Source: Alteromonas naphthalenivorans (GTDB taxonomy: Bacteria > Pseudomonadota > Gammaproteobacteria > Enterobacterales > Alteromonadaceae). From it: 64,000 nt of DNA. Under the pieces are notes generated by a model. That model was not told the origin of the DNA. It was given only the letters and a program-made list of their open reading frames with translations, and did no database searches. Positions 39,501 through 47,348 of this stretch are shown here, piece after piece. The translations under genes and the position numbers were made by a program. Positions within the stretch are counted from its first letter, which is position 1, and every line of letters starts with the position of its first letter. The stretch lies in contig NC_015554.1 in the NCBI RefSeq assembly GCF_000213655.1, positions 2,542,001-2,606,000 on the forward strand, written 5' to 3'.

Positions 39501-39996
39501 GAACTTACAAGTAAAAAGCGCCGACCTTGCACATACCCAAACGGCAGAAACTAGAACTAAAACAACAAATGGCGCAATAGAGCCTAGTGCACAGACACCA
39601 CGCTCAATGCCAAGTAAGCTATTTTTATCTGGCAGACTAATACTACTGATAGAAAATGATGCACAAATAGCCCAAGCCATGGAAGTATTGCTCTCAGATT
39701 GGGGCGCGGTAGTGCTAGTTGCCACAAATATTGCTGAATCGATGCAAGCGTGCCCTAACCCTCCAGATTTGCTTCTTGTTGACTACCACTTAGATGCCAA
39801 TGAAACAGGAACGCAAGCGGTGTCTCAATTACAGGAAAAGTGGGGACGCAAGGTACCCGGGGTGTTAATTACGGCAAACAGAAGTGAGGGTATTAGGGAC
39901 GCTGCTAGTGACTTAGGGCTGTACTACTTACCCAAGCCTGTTAAACCTTTAGCCCTTAAGCGCCTGCTTAAAAATGAATTGAAACTTGATGGCTAG
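36508..39996 (+). CDS. Sodium/solute symporter-linked hybrid histidine kinase (CrbS/MxtR type)
   Basis: A 1,162-residue membrane sensor kinase. About 12 helices of an SLC5/SSS-like symporter fold fill residues 1-500. A PAS domain (about 600-710) and coiled coil lead to the HisKA box AAAGHDLMQPFNAATLF with phospho-acceptor H771. HATPase follows (NLLSNAIRY, DTGAGIP, GLGLGLTIVERM), then a C-terminal receiver with D1092 in LLVDYHL. This is the layout of CrbS/MxtR kinases, which with a LuxR-type partner control acetyl-CoA synthetase and acetate use in Vibrio and Pseudomonas. The ATG at 36508 has AGGG upstream. The partner regulator is the convergent gene at 40,147. Confidence 0.9.
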   Translation: MLSIWTVGTVVALYLLALFAIAFWGDKRLRDNQQHPILYSLGLGVHCTSWAFFGTTSQAAEYGWAIIPTYMGIILTMAFAFPVILHISRLCQQHNISSLADLIGLKYQHSHLIAALITILCFIGVIPYIALQLDAITKSINLITPDTQHSTQNVSLYVAGLMAIFAIVFGTRTLNLTDKHPGLLLSIAFESVVKLVALWVVGIFVCFYLFDGVLDLVTQAASNDAARSVIYADRAPWVYLSHVLLGVCSMFVLPRQFHMNFVELNGEGELRTARWLFPLYLLGMTVFLIPLALAGKVLLPQSVNSDAYVLALPLYAENMSVSIVAFVGGLSATTSMVIVATLALGIMIANNLVTPLWLKLRLRAEPNHTMQPSKILTIRRLTVLVVLSVALWYHLNVSQSAPLVKSGIIAIALLGQCLPVLMFGIYWQRSTKTAAVWALLAGFCFWVVYLLYPSIMSSYYFNNPPSDAELGMGFAYSLFANCVTFIVVSYTTFKHPLHGIEQEAISSPAFAIRIKDLTALTKRVLDPSVHLALVNQLSVNISEANDANSGYANHTLLQRTEKLLSAQVGTPSARILLGAITETKNETLPELVDWVEEASQSFQFNHEVLQSSVQNIEQGISVLDEKLQLLAWNERYIEMFNYPRAFLKTGMSIESILAYNAKRGLFGNATLTNDEINKRIVYMKEGSRYKYVRKQPDGKVIELNGSPLPGGGYVTTYSDITEYIAIQEALERAKSELEGRVAARTEELQHAKLEADKANESKTKFLAAAGHDLMQPFNAATLFAAMLAQKTKGAELATLSEGVVSSLNSAETLLTMLLDMTKLESGKLTPQTSNFALDDMLAPLVQEFTVIAASKGLTLRYVPTQLVIHSDKNLLRRIVQNLLSNAIRYTTVGKVLVGIRRKYSKSGHQRPLKSTTPLIDICVYDTGAGIPNHQQSEIFNEFHQLDEKQNAQGLGLGLTIVERMGRLLHHPISLVSTVNKGSKFSVSVPCVGVSADNGNLQVKSADLAHTQTAETRTKTTNGAIEPSAQTPRSMPSKLFLSGRLILLIENDAQIAQAMEVLLSDWGAVVLVATNIAESMQACPNPPDLLLVDYHLDANETGTQAVSQLQEKWGRKVPGVLITANRSEGIRDAASDLGLYYLPKPVKPLALKRLLKNELKLDG

Positions 39997-40146
39997 CTTA
40001 GTGTTCAAATTAGTGATTGGTAGATGAACAATATGAGTGGTTATATGTCGTTAACAGGGATAGCTTATTAACGCGTCAATTTAGGCGATAGGTTATTTTG
40101 CTTAATGCGTTAGTTAAAATCGACTTGTCTAGATAATCGCTTAGGC

Positions 40147-40797
40147 CTACTCATGCACAGCCATAGCATGTTTAAAGGCAATACCTGCTTTTGTTCGATT
40201 AATAACATTCAATTTTCTCAATACCGCTGAAACGTGCTGTTTCACAGTAGACTCAGAAATATCCAGTTCGTAGGCGATTTGCTTATTTAACAGCCCGTCT
40301 GCCACCATCCGAAGTACTTTTAATTGGTGAGGCGTGAGCATGGCTAGCTTAACGCTAAAATCATCAGTTTTAGTCTCTGTCTCGGTCGCATCATCATTAA
40401 GATTCGCTACCGATTCAGGGAGCCACTGCTCGCCATCTATCACACGTTCAACCGCCTCGGCTATACATTCTATAGATGCCGATTTAGGGATAAAACCGCA
40501 CGCACCTAAAGCAAGCGCCTTACGAATAAGGTTAGCTTCTTCTAAGGCTGTCACCATTACCACCAATACGTCAGGGAATCGTGCCCGCACTTCAGATAAC
40601 CCTATCAAGCCATCATTACCTGGCATTTTCACATCCAAAAATACCAAATCGATATCTGGGTTAGCTTCAAGCTGACTAAGGGTTTCATTCAGCGTAGATG
40701 CTTGCAATATAAGAGGCCCTACAATGTCGCCAAGGGCTTGGCACATTGCCGCTCGAAACAAAGGGTGATCATCTGCAATAAGTACGCGTATTTTCAT
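40147..40797 (-). CDS. LuxR-family response regulator (CrbR/ErdR type)
   Basis: A 216-residue response regulator: a receiver domain with the acidic pair DD at residues 9-10, phospho-acceptor D55 in FLDVKMPG and conserved K near PKSAS, followed by a LuxR-type helix-turn-helix (LTPHQLKVLRMVADGLLNKQ, ISESTVKQHVSAVLRKL). It resembles CrbR/ErdR regulators that pair with symporter-type kinases such as the neighbour at 36.5 kb, with which it is convergent. Likely targets are short-chain acyl activation genes and perhaps the PHB genes alongside; the targets are inferred from position. Confidence 0.88.
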   Translation of the reverse strand: MKIRVLIADDHPLFRAAMCQALGDIVGPLILQASTLNETLSQLEANPDIDLVFLDVKMPGNDGLIGLSEVRARFPDVLVVMVTALEEANLIRKALALGACGFIPKSASIECIAEAVERVIDGEQWLPESVANLNDDATETETKTDDFSVKLAMLTPHQLKVLRMVADGLLNKQIAYELDISESTVKQHVSAVLRKLNVINRTKAGIAFKHAMAVHE

Positions 40798-40926
40798 TTT
40801 ATTATCTGCCGCAATGTTGTAATTAAAATGTTAAAACAATAATAACATGATAGTTACAAATGCCCAGCATTAATAGCCGCCCTTGATGTGGGTAAATGCA
40901 GAAGCGGGGTGAAGTTAAAAACAAAC

Positions 40927-40960
40927 AAGAAAGCCGGAACTCTCATTCCGGCCTTCTTTG
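40927..40960 (-). terminator. Terminator of the TonB-dependent receptor gene
   Basis: GCCGGAA-CTCTCA-TTCCGGC stem with flanking AAGAAA/TTCTTT extension and T-rich sequence on the minus strand, about 80 bases after the receptor stop. Confidence 0.85.
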
Positions 40961-41042
40961 TATCGCTGTTTTATATTATTTGTACATCTAACTAGTGCGA
41001 TATTGCGCTAATACATACGCTATTTATTACGGCTTACCGCGA

Positions 41043-43337
41043 CTAAAAACGATAACCTAGCGTAACGTGAACTGTACGAGGGTCTCCATAATACCCAATC
41101 AGTGTGGTGTCACCGCCTAAGCCCGGTCCAAAGTTGCCGTCTTCGTCTCGAGTAACAAAGTCATATCCACCCACCAAGTACTCTTCGTCGGTTAGGTTTT
41201 TCACATGAAGGCCTGCATACCAATCGCCTTCTACACTTTCCCAACGCGCGCTTAAATTCACCATGCCATAGGCGTCTTGCTCGATTAGATCGCTAGTTTC
41301 AAATAATAAATAATCACCACGATAGTAATAGTTAGCATTAAATGAAATATCACCAAAACCTGTTTCCAGAAGATAATTAGCACCAATGTTCAGTGTATTT
41401 TCAGGTGTGCTAGCCAAACCAATAAGGGGAGGTACTGCATTATTTTTCTTAATTTCAAAATCGATAAATCCGTAAGCCACATCAAATTGTAAATTATCAG
41501 AGGCTACCCATGTCATTTCTACTTCTGCACCTTTTGCAGCGGTTTCTGCCGCGTTGCGTAACCTTTGATCAAGTGCAGTTGGGTCGCTTAAATCACCTTC
41601 AATACCAATATATTGTCGGTCTGAATGGTCATACGAGAATAACGTCACATTCAATCGCAATGCATCATTCAAATCGCTTTTCATGCCCACTTCGTAGCTA
41701 TCAACGACTTCAGGTTCAACCCCTGGCTCGTTTACCGTAGCGCGTGGGTTAAAGGTGCCCGATTTAAAGCCTTGCGAATAACTCGCAAAAAATAGGGTAT
41801 CTCGGCTCATTTGGTATTCCACACCTACTCGTGGCGTAAAGCGTGACCAGCTTTCTACCGCAGGTCCTTCAAATACACCATCACCGTCGCTGTCTGTGCC
41901 AAGCACTTGAGGCACTAAGTCACCATCAGGGCGAACATAGCCATCAATCCAATCGGTAGAAGGGTATACATTGGCGAAGATTAAGCCGTTATTTACCGTT
42001 GCCGATTTTTCTTCGTCAGTGAAGCGGGCTCCGAGTGAGAGAGAAAGTTTGTCGTTGATGTCGTAATTAAATTGCGCATAAGCAGCCCAGCTTTCCGAGT
42101 TGTTACAGCCGCTCACTTCACGTGTTAAACCCGGTGCGCCTAGCGCCACACCTAACACACCTAATACTGCATCGAAGTTTCCGCATGACTCACCATCATA
42201 AAGATATAAGCCAGAAACGAGCGAGTAGCTATTTCCCGTATAATTTAGCTGCAATTCATGGGTGTCATTGCTGTCATCATATTCGGCCGGCACATCAAAG
42301 ATAGGTAATGCCGTATTATCAAAATCAATATTCGTAGGCGAGTAGCTTTCACGATGAGAGCCTATATATTTAAGTTCTAAATTATCGCTTACATTGTATC
42401 GGGCTAGCCAGTTATACCCTTCAAGCTCTACTTTATTCCAAGTAGGTAGACTGGTGTACGAATCGAACTTTGAATCAGGCACTGGCGCGTCGGTTAGAAT
42501 ACTGGGGATAAGACGATAGCCACCTTTTGCGTTTGAGGTATCTTCGGTTTTATCCCAGCCGAAACGGAAAAACAAATCATCACTAGCGTGGACTTCTAAG
42601 GTAAGACGGGCAGCCCATAAATCTTTGTTATAGTTTTCTTTATCTTGGCCGTCTAATGCGCTGACTAAGTATTCGCCAAAGCCGTCGCGGTTTAAATTAG
42701 CGTAACCTACACCCAAATACACTGTATCTTCTATTAATGGGATTTGCCCTGTGACCTTAAGATCCCGCTGGCTATAACTACCAAGGGTAGCTTGCACATT
42801 TAACTGGGTTTCCCCTGACATTTCTTTGGTGACATATTTAACAGCCCCACCAATAGTGTTCTTACCATAAAGCGTACCCTGCGGCCCACGTAGTACTTCA
42901 ATGCGCTGTACATCTAACAAATCGAGTACCGCACCTTGTGGGCGAGCAATGTACACATCATCAACGTAAATACCTACGCCAGGCTCATATCCCCAAAGCG
43001 GGTCTTGTTGACCTAAACCACGAATAAAAGCGGTTAAGGTAGAGTTAGTACCACGGCTGGTTTGCAATGTAGTGTTCGGCGAAAACTGCTGTACTTCAGT
43101 AAGTACGCTAATGCCCTTTTCGGCTAATTCAACCGCACCAATTGAGGTGATGGCCACAGGGGTTTCCTGCAATGATTCAACGGTTTTTCGTGCGGTAACT
43201 TCAATACGTTCTAGTTTGCCTTTATCGTCAGCATCTGCGTCTTGAGCAAACGTAACGGGTGAAACTAACAGTGCGCTCGCAACAGCAGCTGCACAGATAG
43301 AGCGAGGGTAACGCTGCATGTGTGTAGTGAGTGACAT
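41043..43337 (-). CDS. TonB-dependent outer-membrane receptor
   Basis: A 764-residue TonB-dependent receptor. A signal peptide (1-31, ending PVTFAQ) is followed by a TonB-box region (IEVTARKT), a plug domain containing VDDVYIARPQGAVLDLLDV and RIEVLRGPQGTLYGKNTIGG, and a 22-strand barrel ending in the typical aromatic VTLGYRF. The receptor type resembles the broad carbohydrate/organic-compound group of Alteromonadales rather than a siderophore group. It is divergent from the permease-depolymerase operon, so uptake of 3-hydroxybutyrate oligomers or related compounds is plausible but unproven. AGGA precedes the start by 7 bases. Confidence 0.9.
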   Translation of the reverse strand: MSLTTHMQRYPRSICAAAVASALLVSPVTFAQDADADDKGKLERIEVTARKTVESLQETPVAITSIGAVELAEKGISVLTEVQQFSPNTTLQTSRGTNSTLTAFIRGLGQQDPLWGYEPGVGIYVDDVYIARPQGAVLDLLDVQRIEVLRGPQGTLYGKNTIGGAVKYVTKEMSGETQLNVQATLGSYSQRDLKVTGQIPLIEDTVYLGVGYANLNRDGFGEYLVSALDGQDKENYNKDLWAARLTLEVHASDDLFFRFGWDKTEDTSNAKGGYRLIPSILTDAPVPDSKFDSYTSLPTWNKVELEGYNWLARYNVSDNLELKYIGSHRESYSPTNIDFDNTALPIFDVPAEYDDSNDTHELQLNYTGNSYSLVSGLYLYDGESCGNFDAVLGVLGVALGAPGLTREVSGCNNSESWAAYAQFNYDINDKLSLSLGARFTDEEKSATVNNGLIFANVYPSTDWIDGYVRPDGDLVPQVLGTDSDGDGVFEGPAVESWSRFTPRVGVEYQMSRDTLFFASYSQGFKSGTFNPRATVNEPGVEPEVVDSYEVGMKSDLNDALRLNVTLFSYDHSDRQYIGIEGDLSDPTALDQRLRNAAETAAKGAEVEMTWVASDNLQFDVAYGFIDFEIKKNNAVPPLIGLASTPENTLNIGANYLLETGFGDISFNANYYYRGDYLLFETSDLIEQDAYGMVNLSARWESVEGDWYAGLHVKNLTDEEYLVGGYDFVTRDEDGNFGPGLGGDTTLIGYYGDPRTVHVTLGYRF

Positions 43338-43429
43338 AATGTGTCCTTTTTAGTTCTAAATTATCGTTACTGTCGGATGTAATGCCTGCGGTCGAACTTT
43401 ACTCTAGGTAATTTTACCCTCGTCGTATG

Positions 43430-43445
43430 TAGTACCATCGTACTA
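43430..43445. promoter_or_regulatory. Palindrome between the TonB receptor gene and the PHB operon
   Basis: TAGTAC-CATC-GTACTA is a perfect 6-bp inverted repeat with a 4-base centre in the 270-bp divergent promoter region. A second short palindrome, GGTAATTTTACC, lies near 43,407-43,418. Either could be the site of the CrbR-like regulator; this is untested. Confidence 0.45.
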
Positions 43446-43607
43446 TGGGAATTCAGCGCCACTACCGCCACACTTTAGCCCTAGGACATGACTTCACCAA
43501 TTGTTTATTGAAGTGAAAAGCCATGACTTAAAGCCATATAAACGCAATATAAACATAAACTTAACTGTTCTGGAGAATCTGCGGTCACAGATTTTTAAGG
43601 AAAAACA

Positions 43608-44906
43608 ATGATGTTAAGTATGATGGGTCTGGTAGGCGGACTAGTGTTATTAATTGTGTTAACCATTCGGGGAATGAATCTTTTCATTGCAGCCCCCTTG
43701 TGTGCGCTGGTGGTGGCGTTAACCAACGGTATGTCTGTTTTTATTGGTGATATAAACTTTGTGGAAACCTACATGAGTGGGTTTTCAGGCTTTATTGCCG
43801 CATGGTTTTTTATGTTTTTGCTTGGTGCTTTGTTTGGCAAATTCATGGAAGACAGTGGCGCTGCCGATTCGGTCTCTCGTTGGATAATACAACGCATTGG
43901 TTACAAACAGGCCGTGTTAGCAGTGGTGCTTGCTTGCGCTATTTTAACTTACGGGGGAGTCAGCGTTTTTGTTGTCGCCTTCTCGGTTTACCCTATGGCG
44001 GTAAGCTTATTTAAAGATGCGAACTTGCCTCGCCGTTTTATTCCCGCAGCCATGGCATTTGGTTCAGTCACCTTTACTATGACCTCTGCCGGCTCACCAG
44101 AAATCCAAAACTGGATCCCTATTAAGTATTTGGGCACCTCACCTTTTGCTGCATGGGAAGTAAGCTTAGTGGTTGCTATTTTCATGGCAGTGCTTGGTTA
44201 CTGGTGGCTAGCGAAAATGATCCGCAAAGCGATAGCTAATGGCGAGGAGTTTGAAGCGCGTATTACCGACCCTGAAATACGCGAACGAGACTACCCTCAC
44301 CCGCTCACCGGTATTATTCCATTGCTAGTAGTGCTGTGTATTTCCTTCTTTTTACACGAAGCACTAGCGCAACTTGCGCTTATTGTAGCCTTAGGGGGAG
44401 GCGTACTTACTTTGCTTATTATAAACCGCGCCCACTTTCACAATTTACAAGCGGCGATAAACACCGGCACCACAGGGGCACTGGTCGCTATTGGCAATAC
44501 TGCGGCAGTCGTAGGGTTTGGCGCTATAGCTAAAAACACAGAGGCATTTCAGCAAACGGTAGCTTTAATGACGCAAATCCCTGGTAACGAGTTAATTGGC
44601 GCTGCTATAGCGATTAGCGTAATAGCAGGCTTAACCGGCTCGGCTTCAGGAGGCCAAGCTATCGCACTGCCACTACTTGCACCGCATTATCTTGACCAAG
44701 GCGTACAGCCAGAACAATTACATCGTATTGTTTCTATCTCTTCAGGTGCGCTAGATTCACTGCCTCATAACGGGTATGTTGTCACCACAATTCGCGCCAT
44801 ATGTCATGAAACCCATAAGGCAGCCTATGGTGCCGTTGCAGCATTGACGGTAGTAGTACCGGTTATAGGGCTTGCCCTTGCCATTGGCCTATTCAGCGTG
44901 TTTTAG
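43608..44906 (+). CDS. GntP-family permease, probably for 3-hydroxybutyrate
   Basis: A 432-residue inner-membrane transporter with about 12 hydrophobic segments and GntP-family features: a GNTAAVVGFGAIAKNT segment, LTGSASGGQAIALPLLAP, and a C-terminal SSGALDSLPHNGYVVTTI close to that of D-beta-hydroxybutyrate permeases. It is the first gene of a plus-strand operon with the MetX-like hydrolase (12 bp later), the PHB depolymerase and 3-hydroxybutyrate dehydrogenase, which strongly suggests that it imports 3-hydroxybutyrate. AAGGA precedes its ATG. Confidence 0.85.
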   Translation: MMLSMMGLVGGLVLLIVLTIRGMNLFIAAPLCALVVALTNGMSVFIGDINFVETYMSGFSGFIAAWFFMFLLGALFGKFMEDSGAADSVSRWIIQRIGYKQAVLAVVLACAILTYGGVSVFVVAFSVYPMAVSLFKDANLPRRFIPAAMAFGSVTFTMTSAGSPEIQNWIPIKYLGTSPFAAWEVSLVVAIFMAVLGYWWLAKMIRKAIANGEEFEARITDPEIRERDYPHPLTGIIPLLVVLCISFFLHEALAQLALIVALGGGVLTLLIINRAHFHNLQAAINTGTTGALVAIGNTAAVVGFGAIAKNTEAFQQTVALMTQIPGNELIGAAIAISVIAGLTGSASGGQAIALPLLAPHYLDQGVQPEQLHRIVSISSGALDSLPHNGYVVTTIRAICHETHKAAYGAVAALTVVVPVIGLALAIGLFSVF

Positions 44907-44918
44907 ACAAGGATTTCC

Positions 44919-46217
44919 ATGAAACTAAAAATAGCTTTTTTATATTGTGCTTTGCTGGCTTTTTCATTAATTACCACAACAGCGTGCAGTGCTAATGTGG
45001 CCAATTCAGCTTCAGATCTCACCGCGAAGTCTGTCAACACCGCCAATACCGCTGATGCAAATGCTCCAGAAACCAATAAGCCAACGCTTATTACGAAGAA
45101 AGAAACGTTCTCAATAGAAAGCTTCACCACATTTGGTGGCAAAACCATTAATAACGTAAGAGTGGGTTGGGAAGCCTACGGGCAATTAAATGCAGACAAA
45201 AGCAACGTTATTCTTGTTACCCACCACTTTTCGGGCACATCGCATGCCGCTGGTGTATATGAGAGCTCTCAGGGTATTGCAAGCCCTAGTATAGGCTACT
45301 GGGATGCGTTAATTGGCCCTGGCAAAGCCATTGATACCGATATCTATTACGTTATAAGTGTAGACAGTTTAGTGAATTTAAACGCCTACGATGAGCACGT
45401 TATTACTACCGGCCCTGCTACTATCAACCCAGAAACCGATAAACCGTGGGGGCTAGACTTCCCCGTGGTGACAATCCGTGACTTCGTGAATGTACAAAAG
45501 GCGTTACTTGAAAGCTTAGGCATACAGAGACTGCATGCTGTGGTTGGCCCTTCTATGGGGTCGATGCAGGCTATCGACTGGGCTAGTGCTTACCCCGACT
45601 GGGTGCCAAGAATGATATCGGTTATTGGCACGGGTGAAAGCGATGCGTGGACAACCGCCGCCCTTTCGCACTGGGCAACGCCTATTCGATTAGATGCTAA
45701 CTGGAAACAAGGTAGTTACGCTCGACATAACCAACCAACAGAAGGGTTAGTGGCTTCTTTGATGTTGATCACCCAAGATGCCTTGTACCCTACGTACTTT
45801 AACCAGCAAGGTAAAACGCTAGGCTATCAAGCGGTGGAGCAAGCGCCATTAGAGAACATTAATGCTCAGCACTCTATTGTGAAATGGTTAGAAAGCCGTG
45901 CTCGTCAGCGCGCTGAAAAAATGGATGCTAATCATCTTCTTTATTTAGTTCGCGCCTGCCAATTATTTTTAGCAGGCCATGGTAATAACCTGGAAGCAGG
46001 GCTTAAGCAAATTCAAGCTAAAACCTTGTTCTTACCGGCATCCACTGATTTGTTGCTTATGCCCTATTTAGCAGAATCAACGCACAATCAACTCAAGCAG
46101 TTGGGGAAAAAAAGTGAACTGGAAACACTAAATGGCCCGTTCGGACACCTTGAAGGCATTGTGAATGTAAAAGCCGAAGGCGAGCGTATTGCCGCGTTTC
46201 TTGCCAGCGCTTTATAG
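44919..46217 (+). CDS. Exported lipoprotein-like alpha/beta hydrolase of the MetX fold
   Basis: A 432-residue protein. An N-terminal hydrophobic segment ending LITTTACS suggests lipoprotein processing at the Cys, although the lipobox is not canonical. A Thr/Asn/Ala-rich linker precedes an alpha/beta-hydrolase domain of the homoserine O-acetyltransferase (MetX) group. The nucleophile elbow is GPSMGSMQA; a later Asp in STDLLLMP and His in GHLEG complete a plausible triad. An exported MetX-like protein cannot be a methionine enzyme. Between a 3-hydroxybutyrate permease and a PHB depolymerase, it may hydrolyse 3-hydroxybutyrate oligomers in the periplasm. That function is inference. Confidence 0.8.
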   Translation: MKLKIAFLYCALLAFSLITTTACSANVANSASDLTAKSVNTANTADANAPETNKPTLITKKETFSIESFTTFGGKTINNVRVGWEAYGQLNADKSNVILVTHHFSGTSHAAGVYESSQGIASPSIGYWDALIGPGKAIDTDIYYVISVDSLVNLNAYDEHVITTGPATINPETDKPWGLDFPVVTIRDFVNVQKALLESLGIQRLHAVVGPSMGSMQAIDWASAYPDWVPRMISVIGTGESDAWTTAALSHWATPIRLDANWKQGSYARHNQPTEGLVASLMLITQDALYPTYFNQQGKTLGYQAVEQAPLENINAQHSIVKWLESRARQRAEKMDANHLLYLVRACQLFLAGHGNNLEAGLKQIQAKTLFLPASTDLLLMPYLAESTHNQLKQLGKKSELETLNGPFGHLEGIVNVKAEGERIAAFLASAL

Positions 46218-46246
46218 ATACTAAAAAGAACCGTTTAAATAAGTGC

Positions 46247-46271
46247 AATGCTTAGCGGCAAACTAAGCATT
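46247..46271 (+). other. Hairpin between the hydrolase and depolymerase genes
   Basis: AATGCTTAG-CGGCAAA-CTAAGCATT is a perfect 9-bp stem with no T-run, 19 bases before the depolymerase ATG. It may tune expression of the downstream part of the operon or protect the upstream message. Confidence 0.6.
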
Positions 46272-46289
46272 TAACTGTAGGAACCTGAT

Positions 46290-47348
46290 ATGAAAACAAC
46301 TTATAAAATATTGGCCAGCTTTTGTGCGTTATACAGTGGCGTAGCGTTATCTAACGCTGCTAATTCAGGCAATGGACTACCCCCGCTAAGTCTTGATGTA
46401 GAGCAAGTTACGGTATCTGGCCTTTCTTCTGGCGGATATATGGCGACGCAATTTCATATTGCACACAGTGATTGGGTAAAAGGCGCAGGCATCATTGCTG
46501 CAGGGCCTTATTATTGTGCGCAAAATGATATCACCACTGCATTAAACCAGTGCGTGAATAAGGTAGACGCACCAATTAATCTAGATGCACTTTCAAGCGT
46601 TGCCATAGACTATGCAAACGAAGGCAGTATTGCGCCTTTAGCGGGCCTTAAAGATGCCAAAGTATGGTTATTTCACGGCACAAACGACGTGCGTGTAACG
46701 GCGCAAGCCAGCGATTTACTGTACCGCCAATACCAAAGTTGGACAGACACTCAAAATATTGTATACGTGAATGACCAAAGCGCAGCACACCACTTCCCTA
46801 CCTTGAATGAAGGCAGTAATTGCAGCGTTTCAGAAAGCCCTTTTATTGGTAACTGTAATTACGACACTGCGGGTAATATGTTGAACCACCTGTTGCCCTA
46901 CTTAACCGCACCCGATGATTCGGTTTCAGGCAAGGTTTACACTATTTCTCAGCAAAAACTTGCGGGCAGCGATGGCGAAACCTTGGCGGAAAAAGGGTTT
47001 GTTTTTGTACCCGAAAACTGTGCATCAGGTGAATCGTGCAGGCTACATATTAGTTTTCATGGCTGCAATCAATATGCCGAAGTAGTTGGCAATAGCTATG
47101 TAACCAAAACAGGTATCAACCGATGGGCCGATGACAACAATATCGTTGTGCTGTACCCGCAAACTAAAAAATCGTTATTTATGCCATTAAACCCCCAAGG
47201 TTGCTGGGATTGGTGGGGATACACTTCAGATGATTATGCAAATCGAAAGGGCGCGCAAATTTCTGCTGTGGCCAATATGATTAAAGGCATTAACACAGGC
47301 GCTATCAATAAAGAAACGACCAATACAGGAACTGCAAATAATGACTAA
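46290..47348 (+). CDS. Secreted poly(3-hydroxybutyrate) depolymerase
   Basis: A 352-residue esterase of the PHB depolymerase family. A signal peptide (about 1-23) precedes the catalytic domain with the lipase box SGLSSGGYMATQFH (nucleophile S46), D133 in HGTNDVRV, and the His in SAAHHFPT (167/168). Conserved Cys pairs suggest disulfides. A second part with ISFHGCNQYAEVVG and GCWDWWGY matches the Penicillium funiculosum-type enzymes. No separate fibronectin linker or substrate-binding domain is present; the tail is a short low-complexity Asn/Thr stretch. It cleaves extracellular PHB to short 3-hydroxybutyrates. Its last 8 bases overlap the dehydrogenase start. Confidence 0.88.
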   Translation: MKTTYKILASFCALYSGVALSNAANSGNGLPPLSLDVEQVTVSGLSSGGYMATQFHIAHSDWVKGAGIIAAGPYYCAQNDITTALNQCVNKVDAPINLDALSSVAIDYANEGSIAPLAGLKDAKVWLFHGTNDVRVTAQASDLLYRQYQSWTDTQNIVYVNDQSAAHHFPTLNEGSNCSVSESPFIGNCNYDTAGNMLNHLLPYLTAPDDSVSGKVYTISQQKLAGSDGETLAEKGFVFVPENCASGESCRLHISFHGCNQYAEVVGNSYVTKTGINRWADDNNIVVLYPQTKKSLFMPLNPQGCWDWWGYTSDDYANRKGAQISAVANMIKGINTGAINKETTNTGTANND

